From: Candidatus Thorarchaeota archaeon
Lineage (GTDB): Archaea > Asgardarchaeota > Thorarchaeia > Thorarchaeales > Thorarchaeaceae
Reading direction: 5' to 3'
Length of the DNA stretch: 29,596 bases
Assembly (NCBI GenBank): GCA_030638785.1
Contig: DAOWDY010000002.1
Coordinates: 1-29,596 of the forward strand
Below, piece after piece: positions 15,460 to 24,666 of this stretch. The notes beneath the pieces are model-generated. The model made no database searches, was not told the DNA's origin, and saw only the letters and a list, made by a program, of their open reading frames with translations. A program made the translations under genes and the position numbers. The stretch's first letter is position 1, and the number at the start of each line of letters is the position of its first letter.

Positions 15460-15718
15460 TGTTGGTTCAAGTGTGATTCCTCGTTAGTAGGTCATAATTC
15501 TTTCTGTTCAAGTCCAAATGGCATGCACTTCACAAGTCTAGTCACGAAACAGTTAAGACCCAACAAAGAGCAAATCCAGACAAACACACTGGAGATAGGA
15601 TGACCTGAGAGTACCTGGTACAACAGTTACTATTACATTACTCCCCGGATTTGTTGAGGTTCGCGACCGAGGACTCGTCAAGAAAAAAATTAGAGTAAAA
15701 AATAGATCATTTGGAGAG

Positions 15719-16942
15719 GTGCTCGATGACCTTCAGGTATATTTCAAAGGAGTTGGAAAAATCCTACCTCCTGGAATGCTAGAAGATTCACTTGTTACAA
15801 TAGGAGTCCCCAGATCAAAGCGAATCATCTCAGATACGAAAGATGAGGAAGAAAAACCAATAGAGGTTGCCAAACCAGAACCCAAGATAGAACCGGAAAT
15901 CGAAGAGCCTGTAGATGAGATTGATAAAGAACCTGAGAATGATTCAAAGGTAGAGCTTGAACCTATTGAACTTAAGTCGGGTATAGTTTCGGTAATTGAC
16001 GACAAAGACTTACCGGATATAGAAGATGCCTTAACTGCTGTAGAATCTCTAAGTGATTCATTTATGGCTCCAACCACAGTACGGAAAGAGAATGCGATAC
16101 CAGTAAAACCACAAATTCGAATTTCCCTAAAAGGATTCGATGAGGTAGTTGCATCTCATGCATCAACAGCTACTGATCCGAATCTGATTATATCAGAAGA
16201 AGGCCAAGATGAGATTACATCAGAAGCTATTGATATTCCTACGGGGGACCTAGTCCAGGATGCAATTGATGTTCCAGAAGAAGTAGTTACAGACAAGCCT
16301 GAAATGACTGGTTCAATTCCTCTTGAAGAGGCAACTTCACCAAGAGGCAAGAAGACCCCTTCCCATGCCATTCGACCTCTTGTCAGTGCAAAGGCAGTAA
16401 TCTTGGGGGAGGATGGTGTTGGGAAGCATAGCTTGATGGAAAAAGCAGGTCTGAAGATTCAGGTTGGACCTGAAATCGATGGAGACCCCAAGGAATACAT
16501 CCACTCAGGAATATTCCGACTGGAAGATTACAGAGTAGATATAGAAGTCTGGTCATTTGATGATGCCGTCAACGCAAAGGTTTCTCGGAAGGAGTTCTAC
16601 AGGGACGTTGAAGTCATCATCATTGTCTACGCAGTACCAGATAGATGGAGTTTTGAGAGCATCGATTTCTGGCTTAGAGAAGCAACTGTAAAACAACAGG
16701 TCCCTCCGCCGATTCTTCTTGTCGGAAACAAGAAAGATATCCGTGATACAGGTGATCCTGACCCCTTAGAGCCAGCTGTGACAAGCGATGAAGGATTTAA
16801 GCTAGCTGAAATACTTGCGAAGAGAATGGGAGAGGGCGACAAGCTCCACCCAGTTGCGTTCATTGAGACCTCTTGTCTGACTGGCGAAGGAGCAGAGGAT
16901 GTCTTCAGAACAGCTAGCGAATTCTATACAAATACACTTTAG
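15719..16942 (+). CDS. Ras-like GTPase-domain protein with acidic linker; true N-terminus probably upstream
   Basis: 407 residues from GTG 15719. Residues 1-35 continue a folded-looking region, about 40-210 are a low-complexity Glu/Pro/Asp/Ile-rich linker, and about 222-407 form a Ras/Rab-like domain. G1 is GEDGVGKH (230-237), with Lys236 kept but His in place of the Mg-binding Ser/Thr. G3 (DxxG) is not recognisable: EVWSFDD stands where WDTAG is expected. G4 NKKD (337-340) and G5 ETSCLTG are normal. Guanine binding is plausible; hydrolysis and switching are doubtful. The frame is open upstream to 15599 (LRVPGTTVTITLLPG and FVEVRDRGLVKKKIRV) with no ATG, GTG or TTG, so the listed start probably truncates the protein. 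Transcribed alone. Confidence 0.8.
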   Translation: MLDDLQVYFKGVGKILPPGMLEDSLVTIGVPRSKRIISDTKDEEEKPIEVAKPEPKIEPEIEEPVDEIDKEPENDSKVELEPIELKSGIVSVIDDKDLPDIEDALTAVESLSDSFMAPTTVRKENAIPVKPQIRISLKGFDEVVASHASTATDPNLIISEEGQDEITSEAIDIPTGDLVQDAIDVPEEVVTDKPEMTGSIPLEEATSPRGKKTPSHAIRPLVSAKAVILGEDGVGKHSLMEKAGLKIQVGPEIDGDPKEYIHSGIFRLEDYRVDIEVWSFDDAVNAKVSRKEFYRDVEVIIIVYAVPDRWSFESIDFWLREATVKQQVPPPILLVGNKKDIRDTGDPDPLEPAVTSDEGFKLAEILAKRMGEGDKLHPVAFIETSCLTGEGAEDVFRTASEFYTNTL

Positions 16943-16947
16943 GCACC

Positions 16948-16957
16948 TTTACATATC
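16948..16957 (+). promoter_or_regulatory. Possible TATA box before a structured leader
   Basis: TTTACATATC is followed about 20-25 bases later by the start of an inverted repeat (16975-17027). A second TATA-like stretch, TTTAAATAAC, is at 17059-17068. Which of them drives the zinc-finger gene is not clear. Confidence 0.3.
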
Positions 16958-16974
16958 ACGGTGTAATCCAAATG

Positions 16975-17027
16975 GACGGTACACTAGCAAAGGAAATAAA
17001 GCAGAATGTAATAATTGCAGTACCGTC
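16975..17027 (+). repeat. Long inverted repeat, possible leader hairpin
   Basis: GACGGTAC (16975-16982) and GTACCGTC (17020-17027) pair perfectly, and GCAA (16987-16990) with TTGC (17015-17018) extends the stem past a small internal loop. A 22-codon ORF (16972-17040) overlaps it. It lies between the GTPase and the zinc-finger gene and could be a structured 5' leader. Confidence 0.4.
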
Positions 17028-17153
17028 TGCCACACAGTAACCCACCAGAGGACGTTGATTTAAATAACAGCTATACAATGCGAAAGTTGCGGAAATGACA
17101 GAGGACCGCTCCCGGCAGCTAGGGAATTAGAAGACCACTTCGCAGTAGAGGAA

Positions 17154-17372
17154 ATGAAGAAACTAGGTATATGTGAGGATTGCTTCAAGAAGAGATTCAA
17201 GATTAGTAGTAAGAAGCGTAGTGGATATGGTGGGACAATCTACGAACTAGAAGAGAAAGCTGCGCCCCGTTTTGGAACAGGTAGTAGGAAACTTTCTTGT
17301 CTAAGATGCAATTGGGTTGCTTGGACAGAAGAAGGTCTTGCGGCTCATGTGAAACAGAAACATTCACAATAA
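17154..17372 (+). CDS. Zinc-ribbon plus C2H2 zinc-finger protein; N-terminus probably upstream
   Basis: 72 residues from ATG 17154. CLRCNWVAWTEEGLAAHVKQKH near the C-terminus is a textbook C-x2-C-x12-H-x4-H finger, and CEDC near the N-terminus is half of another zinc site. The same frame is open upstream to 17064 and encodes CESCGN, which supplies the missing half (CxxC...CxxC). The real protein is therefore probably about 100 residues. No ATG, GTG or TTG exists in that extension; only ATA codons at 17064 and 17073 are near. AGAGGAA lies too close to ATG 17154 to be a good ribosome site. Such proteins bind nucleic acids or proteins. The target is unknown. Confidence 0.75.
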   Translation: MKKLGICEDCFKKRFKISSKKRSGYGGTIYELEEKAAPRFGTGSRKLSCLRCNWVAWTEEGLAAHVKQKHSQ

Positions 17373-17379
17373 TAGTATC

Positions 17380-18021
17380 TTACTTGTTGATGGCAAACTG
17401 GTCACTCTCTTTGATAATCTCATGACCACGTACTCTAAGTCCTTTGACACGAGTAGCTGCATTCTCTAGCATTCCCATTCTATAAACTGCGGTCCTTGGT
17501 CCTAGACCATGCAACCAATCCAATGAAGCCATGTCAAGCTTCTTGTGTTGAGAGAAGTAGATCTCCAAGTCATTAGCAATGGCTCTAGTTCGGTCATACA
17601 TTGAAACTGCAAATCCAACACTTGGTGCGGCAAATCCAACTAGTACCCATATCACAACTAATGGGTCATCACCGAAGTATTCGAAGAAGAATACAAATCC
17701 TGAGAAGATTGGTTGAACCAGTGCAAGAATCACAAGGAACAATGCTATGTGTTGTGTGAGATCTTCGCTACCCAGTCCAGCCACTCCAATCACATCTTGG
17801 TCTGGAGGGAATAGAAAGACCAGAACACTGCCAGAGGAGATACCCACAATTAGCGCAGAAGAAATGATCAATGCCGAATAACCGAATGTACGAGTCAACC
17901 AGATATCTGGAAAGCTGATGAGAGATTGTAGAACAAGAGCAACAGAGATAACTAATGCTCCAGCTAAGAAGCCCTTCCAGCTGAAGAACTCGTATTTCAT
18001 AGTCATTATCTCATCAGACAT
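17380..18021 (-). CDS. Four-helix membrane protein with cytosolic C-terminal tail
   Basis: 213 residues from ATG 18021; a TTG at 18027 would add two. Four hydrophobic helices lie in about residues 14-145, and a basic, helical tail of ~65 residues follows (YDRTRAIANDLEIYFSQHKKLD and on). The tail contains LDWLHGLGPRTAVYRMG, which could be a protein-contact segment. I do not recognise the family. An ATATAAC box (minus strand, 18044-18050) is placed for a leaderless mRNA starting at 18021. It is convergent with the zinc-finger gene, with 7 bases between stops. Confidence 0.7.
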   Translation of the reverse strand: MSDEIMTMKYEFFSWKGFLAGALVISVALVLQSLISFPDIWLTRTFGYSALIISSALIVGISSGSVLVFLFPPDQDVIGVAGLGSEDLTQHIALFLVILALVQPIFSGFVFFFEYFGDDPLVVIWVLVGFAAPSVGFAVSMYDRTRAIANDLEIYFSQHKKLDMASLDWLHGLGPRTAVYRMGMLENAATRVKGLRVRGHEIIKESDQFAINK

Positions 18022-18027
18022 TAGCAA

Positions 18028-18274
18028 CTTTCTCTCTCTAACTGTTATATGACCAGAGAATACACAAATGAAGATAAAACTTTGGCTTACGCCGTGAGAA
18101 TTATTAGGTGCTGTGCTGTCCAGAACCTAGAACACCTGATTCAAACAGTAGAATAATATCAAAAATCATACATTGGAAAAACTAGTACGAGCTTTGGACA
18201 TTCGTCTACTCTAAAAGAAACCCTAAAATGGTTTCAATATCGACTTTGTGTTAGTTGTTTCGGAGAGGGAATGA
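18028..18274. other. Intergenic region between divergent genes
   Basis: It holds the promoter of the minus-strand membrane protein (ATATAAC, 18044-18050) and presumably that of the ABC operon; A-rich stretches CTAAAAGA (about 18211) and CCTAAAATGG (about 18222-18231) are candidates. I see no tRNA, no long repeat and no convincing small ORF. Confidence 0.4.
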
Positions 18275-18976
18275 TTGAATAACGATCTGATTGTTGACCT
18301 TGAAAGTGTGTCCAGAATCTACACAATGGGCGAGATTCAAGTCCCGGCCCTACAAGGAGTTTCTCTTAAAGTTAAACGTGGAGAGGCCATTGGAATCATG
18401 GGGCCTTCGGGCTCTGGCAAGACAACTCTGCTAAATCTTATCGGAGCACTCGATAGACCTACTGAAGGTCGTGTTGTGATAGACAATCTGGATATAACGA
18501 AAATGGGAGAGAAAGAGCTAACGAAAATCCGACGCGATAAGATCAGCTTTGTCTTTCAATTCTTCAACCTACTACCAGTTCTTTCTGCGTATGAAAATGT
18601 GGAACTACCACTCCTCATAGGCGGAATGGAAGAATCCCTTCGTAAAGAACGAGTCGATTATCTTCTTGGGCTGGTGGGTCTCACCGAACGTGCAGACCAT
18701 CGACCAGATGAATTGTCAGGTGGAGAACAACAAAGAGTGGCTATTGCACGAGCTTTAGCAAAACCACCTGGAGCATCCAGTTCTATTGTAGTCCTTGCTG
18801 ATGAACCAACGGGAGACCTAGATACCCAGACAGGAGAGGAAATCATGAAGATCCTCATTGACCTCACAAGAGAAGAGGGAGGTACACTTCTTGTCGTAAC
18901 TCACGACCCGGATGTCGGTGAGAAGATGGACAAGGTCTACAACATGCGGGATGGCCAAATCGTCAAAGTAACCTGA
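18275..18976 (+). CDS. ABC transporter ATPase, MacB/LolD type
   Basis: 233 residues with every catalytic motif: Walker A GPSGSGKT (43-50), Q-loop Gln95, signature LSGGEQQ (147-153), Walker B VVLADEP (172-178), D-loop DLD, and switch His210. Sequence and length are those of the ATPases that power FtsX-fold permeases such as MacB and LolCDE, which use ATP to work on substrates outside the membrane. TTG start at 18275, backed by GGAGAGGG just upstream. A small insertion, PPGASSS, precedes Walker B. The next gene begins 10 bases after the stop with GAGGTG overlapping it, so ATPase and permease are coupled. Confidence 0.93.
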   Translation: MNNDLIVDLESVSRIYTMGEIQVPALQGVSLKVKRGEAIGIMGPSGSGKTTLLNLIGALDRPTEGRVVIDNLDITKMGEKELTKIRRDKISFVFQFFNLLPVLSAYENVELPLLIGGMEESLRKERVDYLLGLVGLTERADHRPDELSGGEQQRVAIARALAKPPGASSSIVVLADEPTGDLDTQTGEEIMKILIDLTREEGGTLLVVTHDPDVGEKMDKVYNMRDGQIVKVT

Positions 18977-18985
18977 GGTGCCCTA

Positions 18986-21772
18986 ATGTCAGCAATTCCT
19001 GTTGGTTACAAAAACATCCAAGGGCTTAGACGAAAAGGAGTATCTCTGCTTTGTATCCTGCTTGCTTCGGCTATGGCTATGGGGATACTCGTATACGTTG
19101 ACAGCTACTCGGTTCATGAATGGGATAATCAACTAGGTAGTGTGGGCCCTGTCGCCATGACTGTTGGTGGTAATGATCTTCAGGATTTTGTTAGTGAGAT
19201 TCAGAATCTTCCTGAAGTGTTAAAGGGTCATGCTGTTGAGTTTACTTGGGGGAATGTAATGAAGATAGGTCCAATTTCCCCAGAACAACCTTGGTTAGAC
19301 GAGATGTGGGGAAGGTTTGTATCACCGTATGATGATTACTATGAAGGATTCCCAGGAACGTTTGAATTACTTGAAGGCAGATATCCAGAAAATGAGACGG
19401 AGATTACAGTATCAGAGAATCTTGTAGATTATTTTCATGTTTCAGTTGGAGATCAAGTGAATTATACATTGAATTATGAGCAACGGGAATTTCAATTATT
19501 GATTATTGTAGGAATTTTCCAACAAGAAACCTTCGGAGATGAATATTGGTATTGGTATGACACGCCAATTGGAATTGTACACCCAAGTTTCCTTACTGAT
19601 AATAATCTGGAAATAGGTACCGAGATGGATATTGAAATTGACCGTTCGCCTTTAACTCCCTTCAATCCTTATGGATCACTTTCATATCTCCTTGGAATTG
19701 AAGAGACAATAAGAGAACTTGACCCATATTACGATCCCCAACGAGGTTATGGAAACATATGGGTTGATGATTCACTTGCACGCGCAGTTAGTCTATATAT
19801 GGCGTGGCAGATGAATATGAGGATTGGCCAACTCATGCGAGCAGGGGCAGTAATTCTACTTGTCGGACTTGTTCTGTTTCTAACAATTCGCCATAATGTG
19901 AATGAGAGAAGATATGAGAACAATATGCTCATGTCAAGGGGAGCTTCGAGAGGTGATGTTGAAAGAAGAATTACCAAGGAAATCCTCTGGCTTTCTTTAA
20001 TAGGCTCTATTACAGGGCTTGGTGTTGGCGTATTATTCAGTCGTCTAGGTCTCGCTTCGACAGGCTTCTTACAATTTAATCCCATTCTATTCTTTACCGA
20101 ACCATTTCTCATCGGAATTGAATCATTAATCATTTCTATGACAATTGGTATTCTATTGCCATTTGGAACGTGGATGGTGTACAGAACTATCTATTCTACA
20201 AAGAGAAGAGTAGAAGAACAGGAAGGAAAACTTCAGAAACTGTCACGCATTCTTGTCTTCGTCCGGTGGGACTTTATGCTTCTAATCCTCTCAACGTTAT
20301 TCTTAATCGCTCTTCTTAGTTCTGGGCCACTCATCCAATACAGTCCTATATTCTCTATGATTATTGTATATGTCCCTCTGGTGATATTCATTGCAATTGG
20401 TAGTCTAAGCATCAAAGCTCTAAGGAGAGGGGCTAATCCTATCTCTAAAGGTATGACGCGAATTGTTGGAATACTTCCTTCAATGGTTGGTGTGCGAAGG
20501 ATAGGAAAGAGTGCATCTTCTGCAGGACCAGCAGTGTTAGTACTAGTGCTCTCAATGAGTATAGCATGGACCTATGCAATAATTGGAGCATCAATGCCCG
20601 CAACCAAGCTTAATCAAGGAAGGTTGGCTTTTGGTGGAGATGTTGCATTTCATTTAGGGAGTAATCCTACTCCAGCTTGGAATAATTTTACAACGAATGT
20701 TACTAACCATGAGCTCCATGCCGCTTCTACTATGGTATCAGCAACTGAGATTCGACTTTCAGCAGGATACTGGGACAATGTTGATGTGTTAGCAATCAAC
20801 CCTGATGAGTTTACGCAGGTAGGATATGACTATCTTGGGAATCAGTTAAACGAATCAAATATAGGACCGATGCTTTCCACGTTAGCGTCGACACCTGCTG
20901 GGAGTATCATCACATCAGACATTGCAGCACAATACGCTCTCAGTGTCGGTGATACACTCAGGGGCTTCGGCTTTGATTATGAAGGAGCGGAAGAAGTGTT
21001 TGCCTTTACCATTGTTGGAATAGCAGACGCTTTGTCAAATGGAAGGTTCACAGATACGGGGACAATTACAGGTGACCAGTACTATTACTATTGGCAGGAA
21101 GTAGGTCTGAATACAATGTGGGTTAATAGAGAATACCTTGGAACAGTACTCTCACTTGCCAACTCAACTGAGAATATTCTATGTGTCAGGACATATGACG
21201 GTGCGAATAGTACCCAACTTGTAGAAGATGTTTTAGCTCAAGGTGGTTCTACTCTAATTAGTAGATACAACTGGGCATCCGCAAGCTATGAAGTAGATAG
21301 CTTCGTTAGCCTGACTAGTTATCAGATTGATCGTGCAGTAGATACGATGTTAACCATTGCGACTTCAATCATTATTTTTGGTGCGTTCTCAATCTATGCC
21401 TTTGAAGGCATTACCGCAAGAAAACGAGAAATAGCTTTGATCAGATCCATGGGTGGAGATAGGAGCGTGGTCATCAAGGCACAAATCGCGGAGATGCTGA
21501 TTCTCTTATTGACTGGACTGTTCTTGCTGTTGGTCTATGGACCACTTCATATTGCAAATACACTTCTAACTTATCGCAGTTCGTCCTACCTCTTTCCAGT
21601 TCAAGTCTACATGGTTATTCCATGGATGACGTTGATGAGCGTGCTTCTCTTTTTCGTTGGTTCAGTGGTTATCTTCATCATTGTTGTTGCAGTCCTTGGA
21701 TCAAGAGTAAAAATCGCAGAATCCCTGAACGCGAGCTGGGCAGAGTCTGGACCCTATGGAGGTGATGTCTGA
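18986..21772 (+). CDS. FtsX/MacB-type ABC permease, first subunit
   Basis: 928 residues. Helix 1 (about 17-38) is followed by a large outside domain (about 40-278). Helices 2-4 include the FtsX signature stretch ENNMLMSRGASRGDVERRI. Two to three more helices follow (about 425-530), then a second outside domain (about 550-780) and three final helices with REIALIRSMGGDRSVV. This is the ten-helix arrangement with two FtsX domains found in single-chain pseudo-dimeric permeases. The outside domains are rich in Tyr and acidic residues. GAGGTG lies six bases upstream of the ATG. Substrate unknown; export or extraction of a surface lipid, lipoprotein or peptide is the family's usual job. The second permease starts four bases after this stop. 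Confidence 0.92.
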   Translation: MSAIPVGYKNIQGLRRKGVSLLCILLASAMAMGILVYVDSYSVHEWDNQLGSVGPVAMTVGGNDLQDFVSEIQNLPEVLKGHAVEFTWGNVMKIGPISPEQPWLDEMWGRFVSPYDDYYEGFPGTFELLEGRYPENETEITVSENLVDYFHVSVGDQVNYTLNYEQREFQLLIIVGIFQQETFGDEYWYWYDTPIGIVHPSFLTDNNLEIGTEMDIEIDRSPLTPFNPYGSLSYLLGIEETIRELDPYYDPQRGYGNIWVDDSLARAVSLYMAWQMNMRIGQLMRAGAVILLVGLVLFLTIRHNVNERRYENNMLMSRGASRGDVERRITKEILWLSLIGSITGLGVGVLFSRLGLASTGFLQFNPILFFTEPFLIGIESLIISMTIGILLPFGTWMVYRTIYSTKRRVEEQEGKLQKLSRILVFVRWDFMLLILSTLFLIALLSSGPLIQYSPIFSMIIVYVPLVIFIAIGSLSIKALRRGANPISKGMTRIVGILPSMVGVRRIGKSASSAGPAVLVLVLSMSIAWTYAIIGASMPATKLNQGRLAFGGDVAFHLGSNPTPAWNNFTTNVTNHELHAASTMVSATEIRLSAGYWDNVDVLAINPDEFTQVGYDYLGNQLNESNIGPMLSTLASTPAGSIITSDIAAQYALSVGDTLRGFGFDYEGAEEVFAFTIVGIADALSNGRFTDTGTITGDQYYYYWQEVGLNTMWVNREYLGTVLSLANSTENILCVRTYDGANSTQLVEDVLAQGGSTLISRYNWASASYEVDSFVSLTSYQIDRAVDTMLTIATSIIIFGAFSIYAFEGITARKREIALIRSMGGDRSVVIKAQIAEMLILLLTGLFLLLVYGPLHIANTLLTYRSSSYLFPVQVYMVIPWMTLMSVLLFFVGSVVIFIIVVAVLGSRVKIAESLNASWAESGPYGGDV

Positions 21773-21775
21773 GAT

Positions 21776-24661
21776 ATGTTTCTACTCTCACGGTTGATGT
21801 CCAAGGCACCACAAGTCATCACCACATTCCTGATTTTCTCATTATCAGCAGGGGTGCTTGGGGGAATCCTCTTCTACATGGATACCGCAGGACCTTCAGT
21901 CTTAGATGACCTTACTGAGGAACTACCAGTTGACATGGAGATATCAATGAGCAGTTCTTTCTATAGACAGAACGAAACAGAAATCTCCTTTGTCGAGGAT
22001 TTACTGAATCAACATGACTTGGTGTCGCATATCGAACCCATAAGTGTCATCGAAGGAACTCAGAGATTCATGTATGTTTATGATCCCGGAGACCCATACG
22101 GTTTCTATTATGACTATCAACGAGTCGTATTTCTGGGAGTATCAGATGGTTTCTTTGAAACATTTCCTGATGCTGTGTCCCATAGTTCAGGAGCTCCTTC
22201 TCTCACAGACACAACCTGTTATCTTGAAGAGAATATTTTCATTTCTGAGAACTACGAGATAGGCGATGATTACATAGCTGAAGTGCTGACATACGACGAT
22301 TACTATGAAGAGGTACCTGTGAACAAGACATACGAGATTGTTGGAACCTTTAGTTCAGATCTCTTTCCAGTGGAGTATTATTACTATTATGAGGACTTGG
22401 GAGACCGTGATTCATCCCTAATAATGATCACAACAAAGGAATCGCTGAATGAGGGATTTGAAGAGCTTGGATTCGGTAGGTGGGATGGAATATCTGAGAG
22501 ATTCTGGGTTGACCTCAATCGTGATGCAATAATCCAAGCAGATGTCACAACAATATATGATACATTGGACAACATAAGAAGACAGTTCGAGCAGGATGCC
22601 TTACCTTATGCACTAGTATCAGATTATGGCATTCAAGATGCAGTGTATCAGTATTCTGCATGGTCAATGGGAATGACTGCAATTGCTTTGTCATTTTCTA
22701 TTCCAAGTATCATAATGGGAGTTCTGCTCATCTACTACAACTCGAATCTATTAAGTGATGAATTGAGAAGAGATGTCGGATCGCTTAAGACTAGGGGCGC
22801 TTCCGGTTGGCAAGCATTTTCATGGATAGTAAGCAGTGCAATCTTTACGGGTCTTCTAGGAAGTGCAGGCGCAATTCTCATGGGAATTGGTGCATCCATA
22901 CTATCAAGTACTGTCAGAACATTCTTTGTGTTTAATTTCGCACAACTTTCTGATTTAACACTGATTCTATCATCAGGAGCAATTCTCTCTATCTTTATTT
23001 TCTCCTTTGGTGTGGGACTAGTCGTAGCTTTCCCAATAGGAATTAGAGCCTATCTAATGACAGCTACTGAGGCTCACAAGATTCTAGAACAAGAGAGCCT
23101 TTCGCAACAAGAGAACCAAGGCAGTCCTCTAATGGAGTTGATTGTACTAGGGATATCGGGATACATCCTTTTGCCAATGATGTCATTCATCGGTTACGTG
23201 AGCTTCTACGGTTCTGGGTCCATAGTATTGATGCTTTTCCTCATCCCACTTATGGTAGCATTCATTGTATCCTTTGCTCGACTCTTGGCTAGACCTATTT
23301 CAAGATACAAATCACGCATAATGGGGAGAATCAAGAGGCCATCAATTCGAGTTGGTGCTCGTGTAATGTCACGAACAGTCTTGATGTACAAGAAGAGCGA
23401 AGCTATGGGAGTAGTGTTCATAGCGATGGTCTTTGCCGCAGGAGTCTTTGCAGCGACCTCGGCAACAACTGGGCTCAATCATACCAACTCAATATTCAAG
23501 TTCTACACAGGTGCGGATATTGCGATAACTGTGGATAGTTCATTAAATAACGTGACATTGGATCTTCTTGAGAACCTCACCGCGGTTGAAGGAGTTGCTC
23601 AGGTAAGTCCAATCTATTCATTCACGGGAAGTATTTCATACTATACTTCAGATTGGGGTAATCGGTATTTTGTCAACACGTCAATACCAGTTTATGCTGT
23701 GGACCCAGAAACTTGGCTTGAAACAGCATTCTGGCTCCCATACTTCACATTGCACGGTACACCTGAATCTGCGATAAATCAGATGATTGGAGATGAAAGC
23801 ATCGTCTTATCATCATTCAGACCAATTGATCATTATGTGGGTAGTGGGTTTACACAGACACCAGTTTACGCCAATGAGTTCGACCTCGCGATTTACGGGT
23901 CATATTGGATCAATGCAACTCATGGGTCGAAATGGGTCAACGAAACAACTGTAACCATTGCAGATGTGCTTAGTAACAGTGACAGTTGGGGATCAACATA
24001 TCTCCCTGGAGAACCTAATGCAAATGACTTTGTTGTGGTTGACATTGATTATGCACATAGATGTCTTAATGTCACGAATGTCAACAAATTCTTTGTTAAG
24101 ACAATTCCTGGAGCAAACTATACACAGGTGATGCGAGATCTTTGGAACGTAGCACCTAGCAGCTTCAACGGCATCGAATCTCCTTATCCTCAGATCGATG
24201 ATGTTTTAGATTCAAAGGCAGGACAGACAATATATGGAGTTTATACTCTGAATGTGGTCTTTACAATCATCTATCTCTCCATTGGAATGATGATTGTTGC
24301 TACAGTAAGAATAAGAAGACTACGGAAGCAGTTCTCGGTTCTTCGTGCATTAGGGACAGAAAGCAAATCCATATCGGGTTCCGTTTTGATTGATACAACT
24401 TTGGGTCTCTTGGTAGCGTCTGCGATAGGTGCTCTCATTGGTCTAATTTTGTCGTATTTTGCAATCAATATGCCCTTGGTCTATTTCGGAACAGGCACGA
24501 TCAATATGTGGTTACGACTACCTGTGATAATGGCAATTCCACCTGATATCCTAGGGATAATCTTAGGTTGTAGTTTTGTATTTGCTCTCATTGCAACATT
24601 TTATGTTACATCACGGACGTTAAAGAAAAATATTGCAGAACAAATTCAATATTCGGAGTGA
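21776..24661 (+). CDS. FtsX/MacB-type ABC permease, second subunit
   Basis: 961 residues with the same ten-helix, two-outside-domain layout as the gene before it: helix 1 about 14-34, an acidic and tyrosine-rich outside domain to about 300, FtsX helices around LKTRGASGWQAF, a middle group of helices (about 450-580), a second outside domain (about 585-825), and final helices with LRKQFSVLRALGTESKSI. Coding sequence and loops differ enough that the two likely form a heterodimer. Its ribosome site is a full GGAGGTGATG with about eight bases to the ATG, the strongest in the window. It overlaps the following ATPase region by four bases. Confidence 0.92.
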   Translation: MFLLSRLMSKAPQVITTFLIFSLSAGVLGGILFYMDTAGPSVLDDLTEELPVDMEISMSSSFYRQNETEISFVEDLLNQHDLVSHIEPISVIEGTQRFMYVYDPGDPYGFYYDYQRVVFLGVSDGFFETFPDAVSHSSGAPSLTDTTCYLEENIFISENYEIGDDYIAEVLTYDDYYEEVPVNKTYEIVGTFSSDLFPVEYYYYYEDLGDRDSSLIMITTKESLNEGFEELGFGRWDGISERFWVDLNRDAIIQADVTTIYDTLDNIRRQFEQDALPYALVSDYGIQDAVYQYSAWSMGMTAIALSFSIPSIIMGVLLIYYNSNLLSDELRRDVGSLKTRGASGWQAFSWIVSSAIFTGLLGSAGAILMGIGASILSSTVRTFFVFNFAQLSDLTLILSSGAILSIFIFSFGVGLVVAFPIGIRAYLMTATEAHKILEQESLSQQENQGSPLMELIVLGISGYILLPMMSFIGYVSFYGSGSIVLMLFLIPLMVAFIVSFARLLARPISRYKSRIMGRIKRPSIRVGARVMSRTVLMYKKSEAMGVVFIAMVFAAGVFAATSATTGLNHTNSIFKFYTGADIAITVDSSLNNVTLDLLENLTAVEGVAQVSPIYSFTGSISYYTSDWGNRYFVNTSIPVYAVDPETWLETAFWLPYFTLHGTPESAINQMIGDESIVLSSFRPIDHYVGSGFTQTPVYANEFDLAIYGSYWINATHGSKWVNETTVTIADVLSNSDSWGSTYLPGEPNANDFVVVDIDYAHRCLNVTNVNKFFVKTIPGANYTQVMRDLWNVAPSSFNGIESPYPQIDDVLDSKAGQTIYGVYTLNVVFTIIYLSIGMMIVATVRIRRLRKQFSVLRALGTESKSISGSVLIDTTLGLLVASAIGALIGLILSYFAINMPLVYFGTGTINMWLRLPVIMAIPPDILGIILGCSFVFALIATFYVTSRTLKKNIAEQIQYSE

Positions 24662-24666
24662 AAGAA

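Noticed and set aside
15733..16077. 114-residue Ser-rich minus-strand ORF
   Set aside because: Mirror of the acidic Glu/Pro/Asp linker of the GTPase-domain protein, whose complement is naturally Ser-rich.
16943..17063. Possible tRNA or intron-containing tRNA suggested by the long inverted repeat
   Set aside because: No TTC-loop sequence, no cloverleaf and no acceptor stem could be laid out.
18028..18274. Possible tRNA or small RNA in the intergenic region
   Set aside because: No conserved tRNA box, cloverleaf or strong stem was found.
19747..20133. 128-residue minus-strand ORF
   Set aside because: Antisense to the first FtsX-type permease, which is well supported by helices, signature stretches and operon context.
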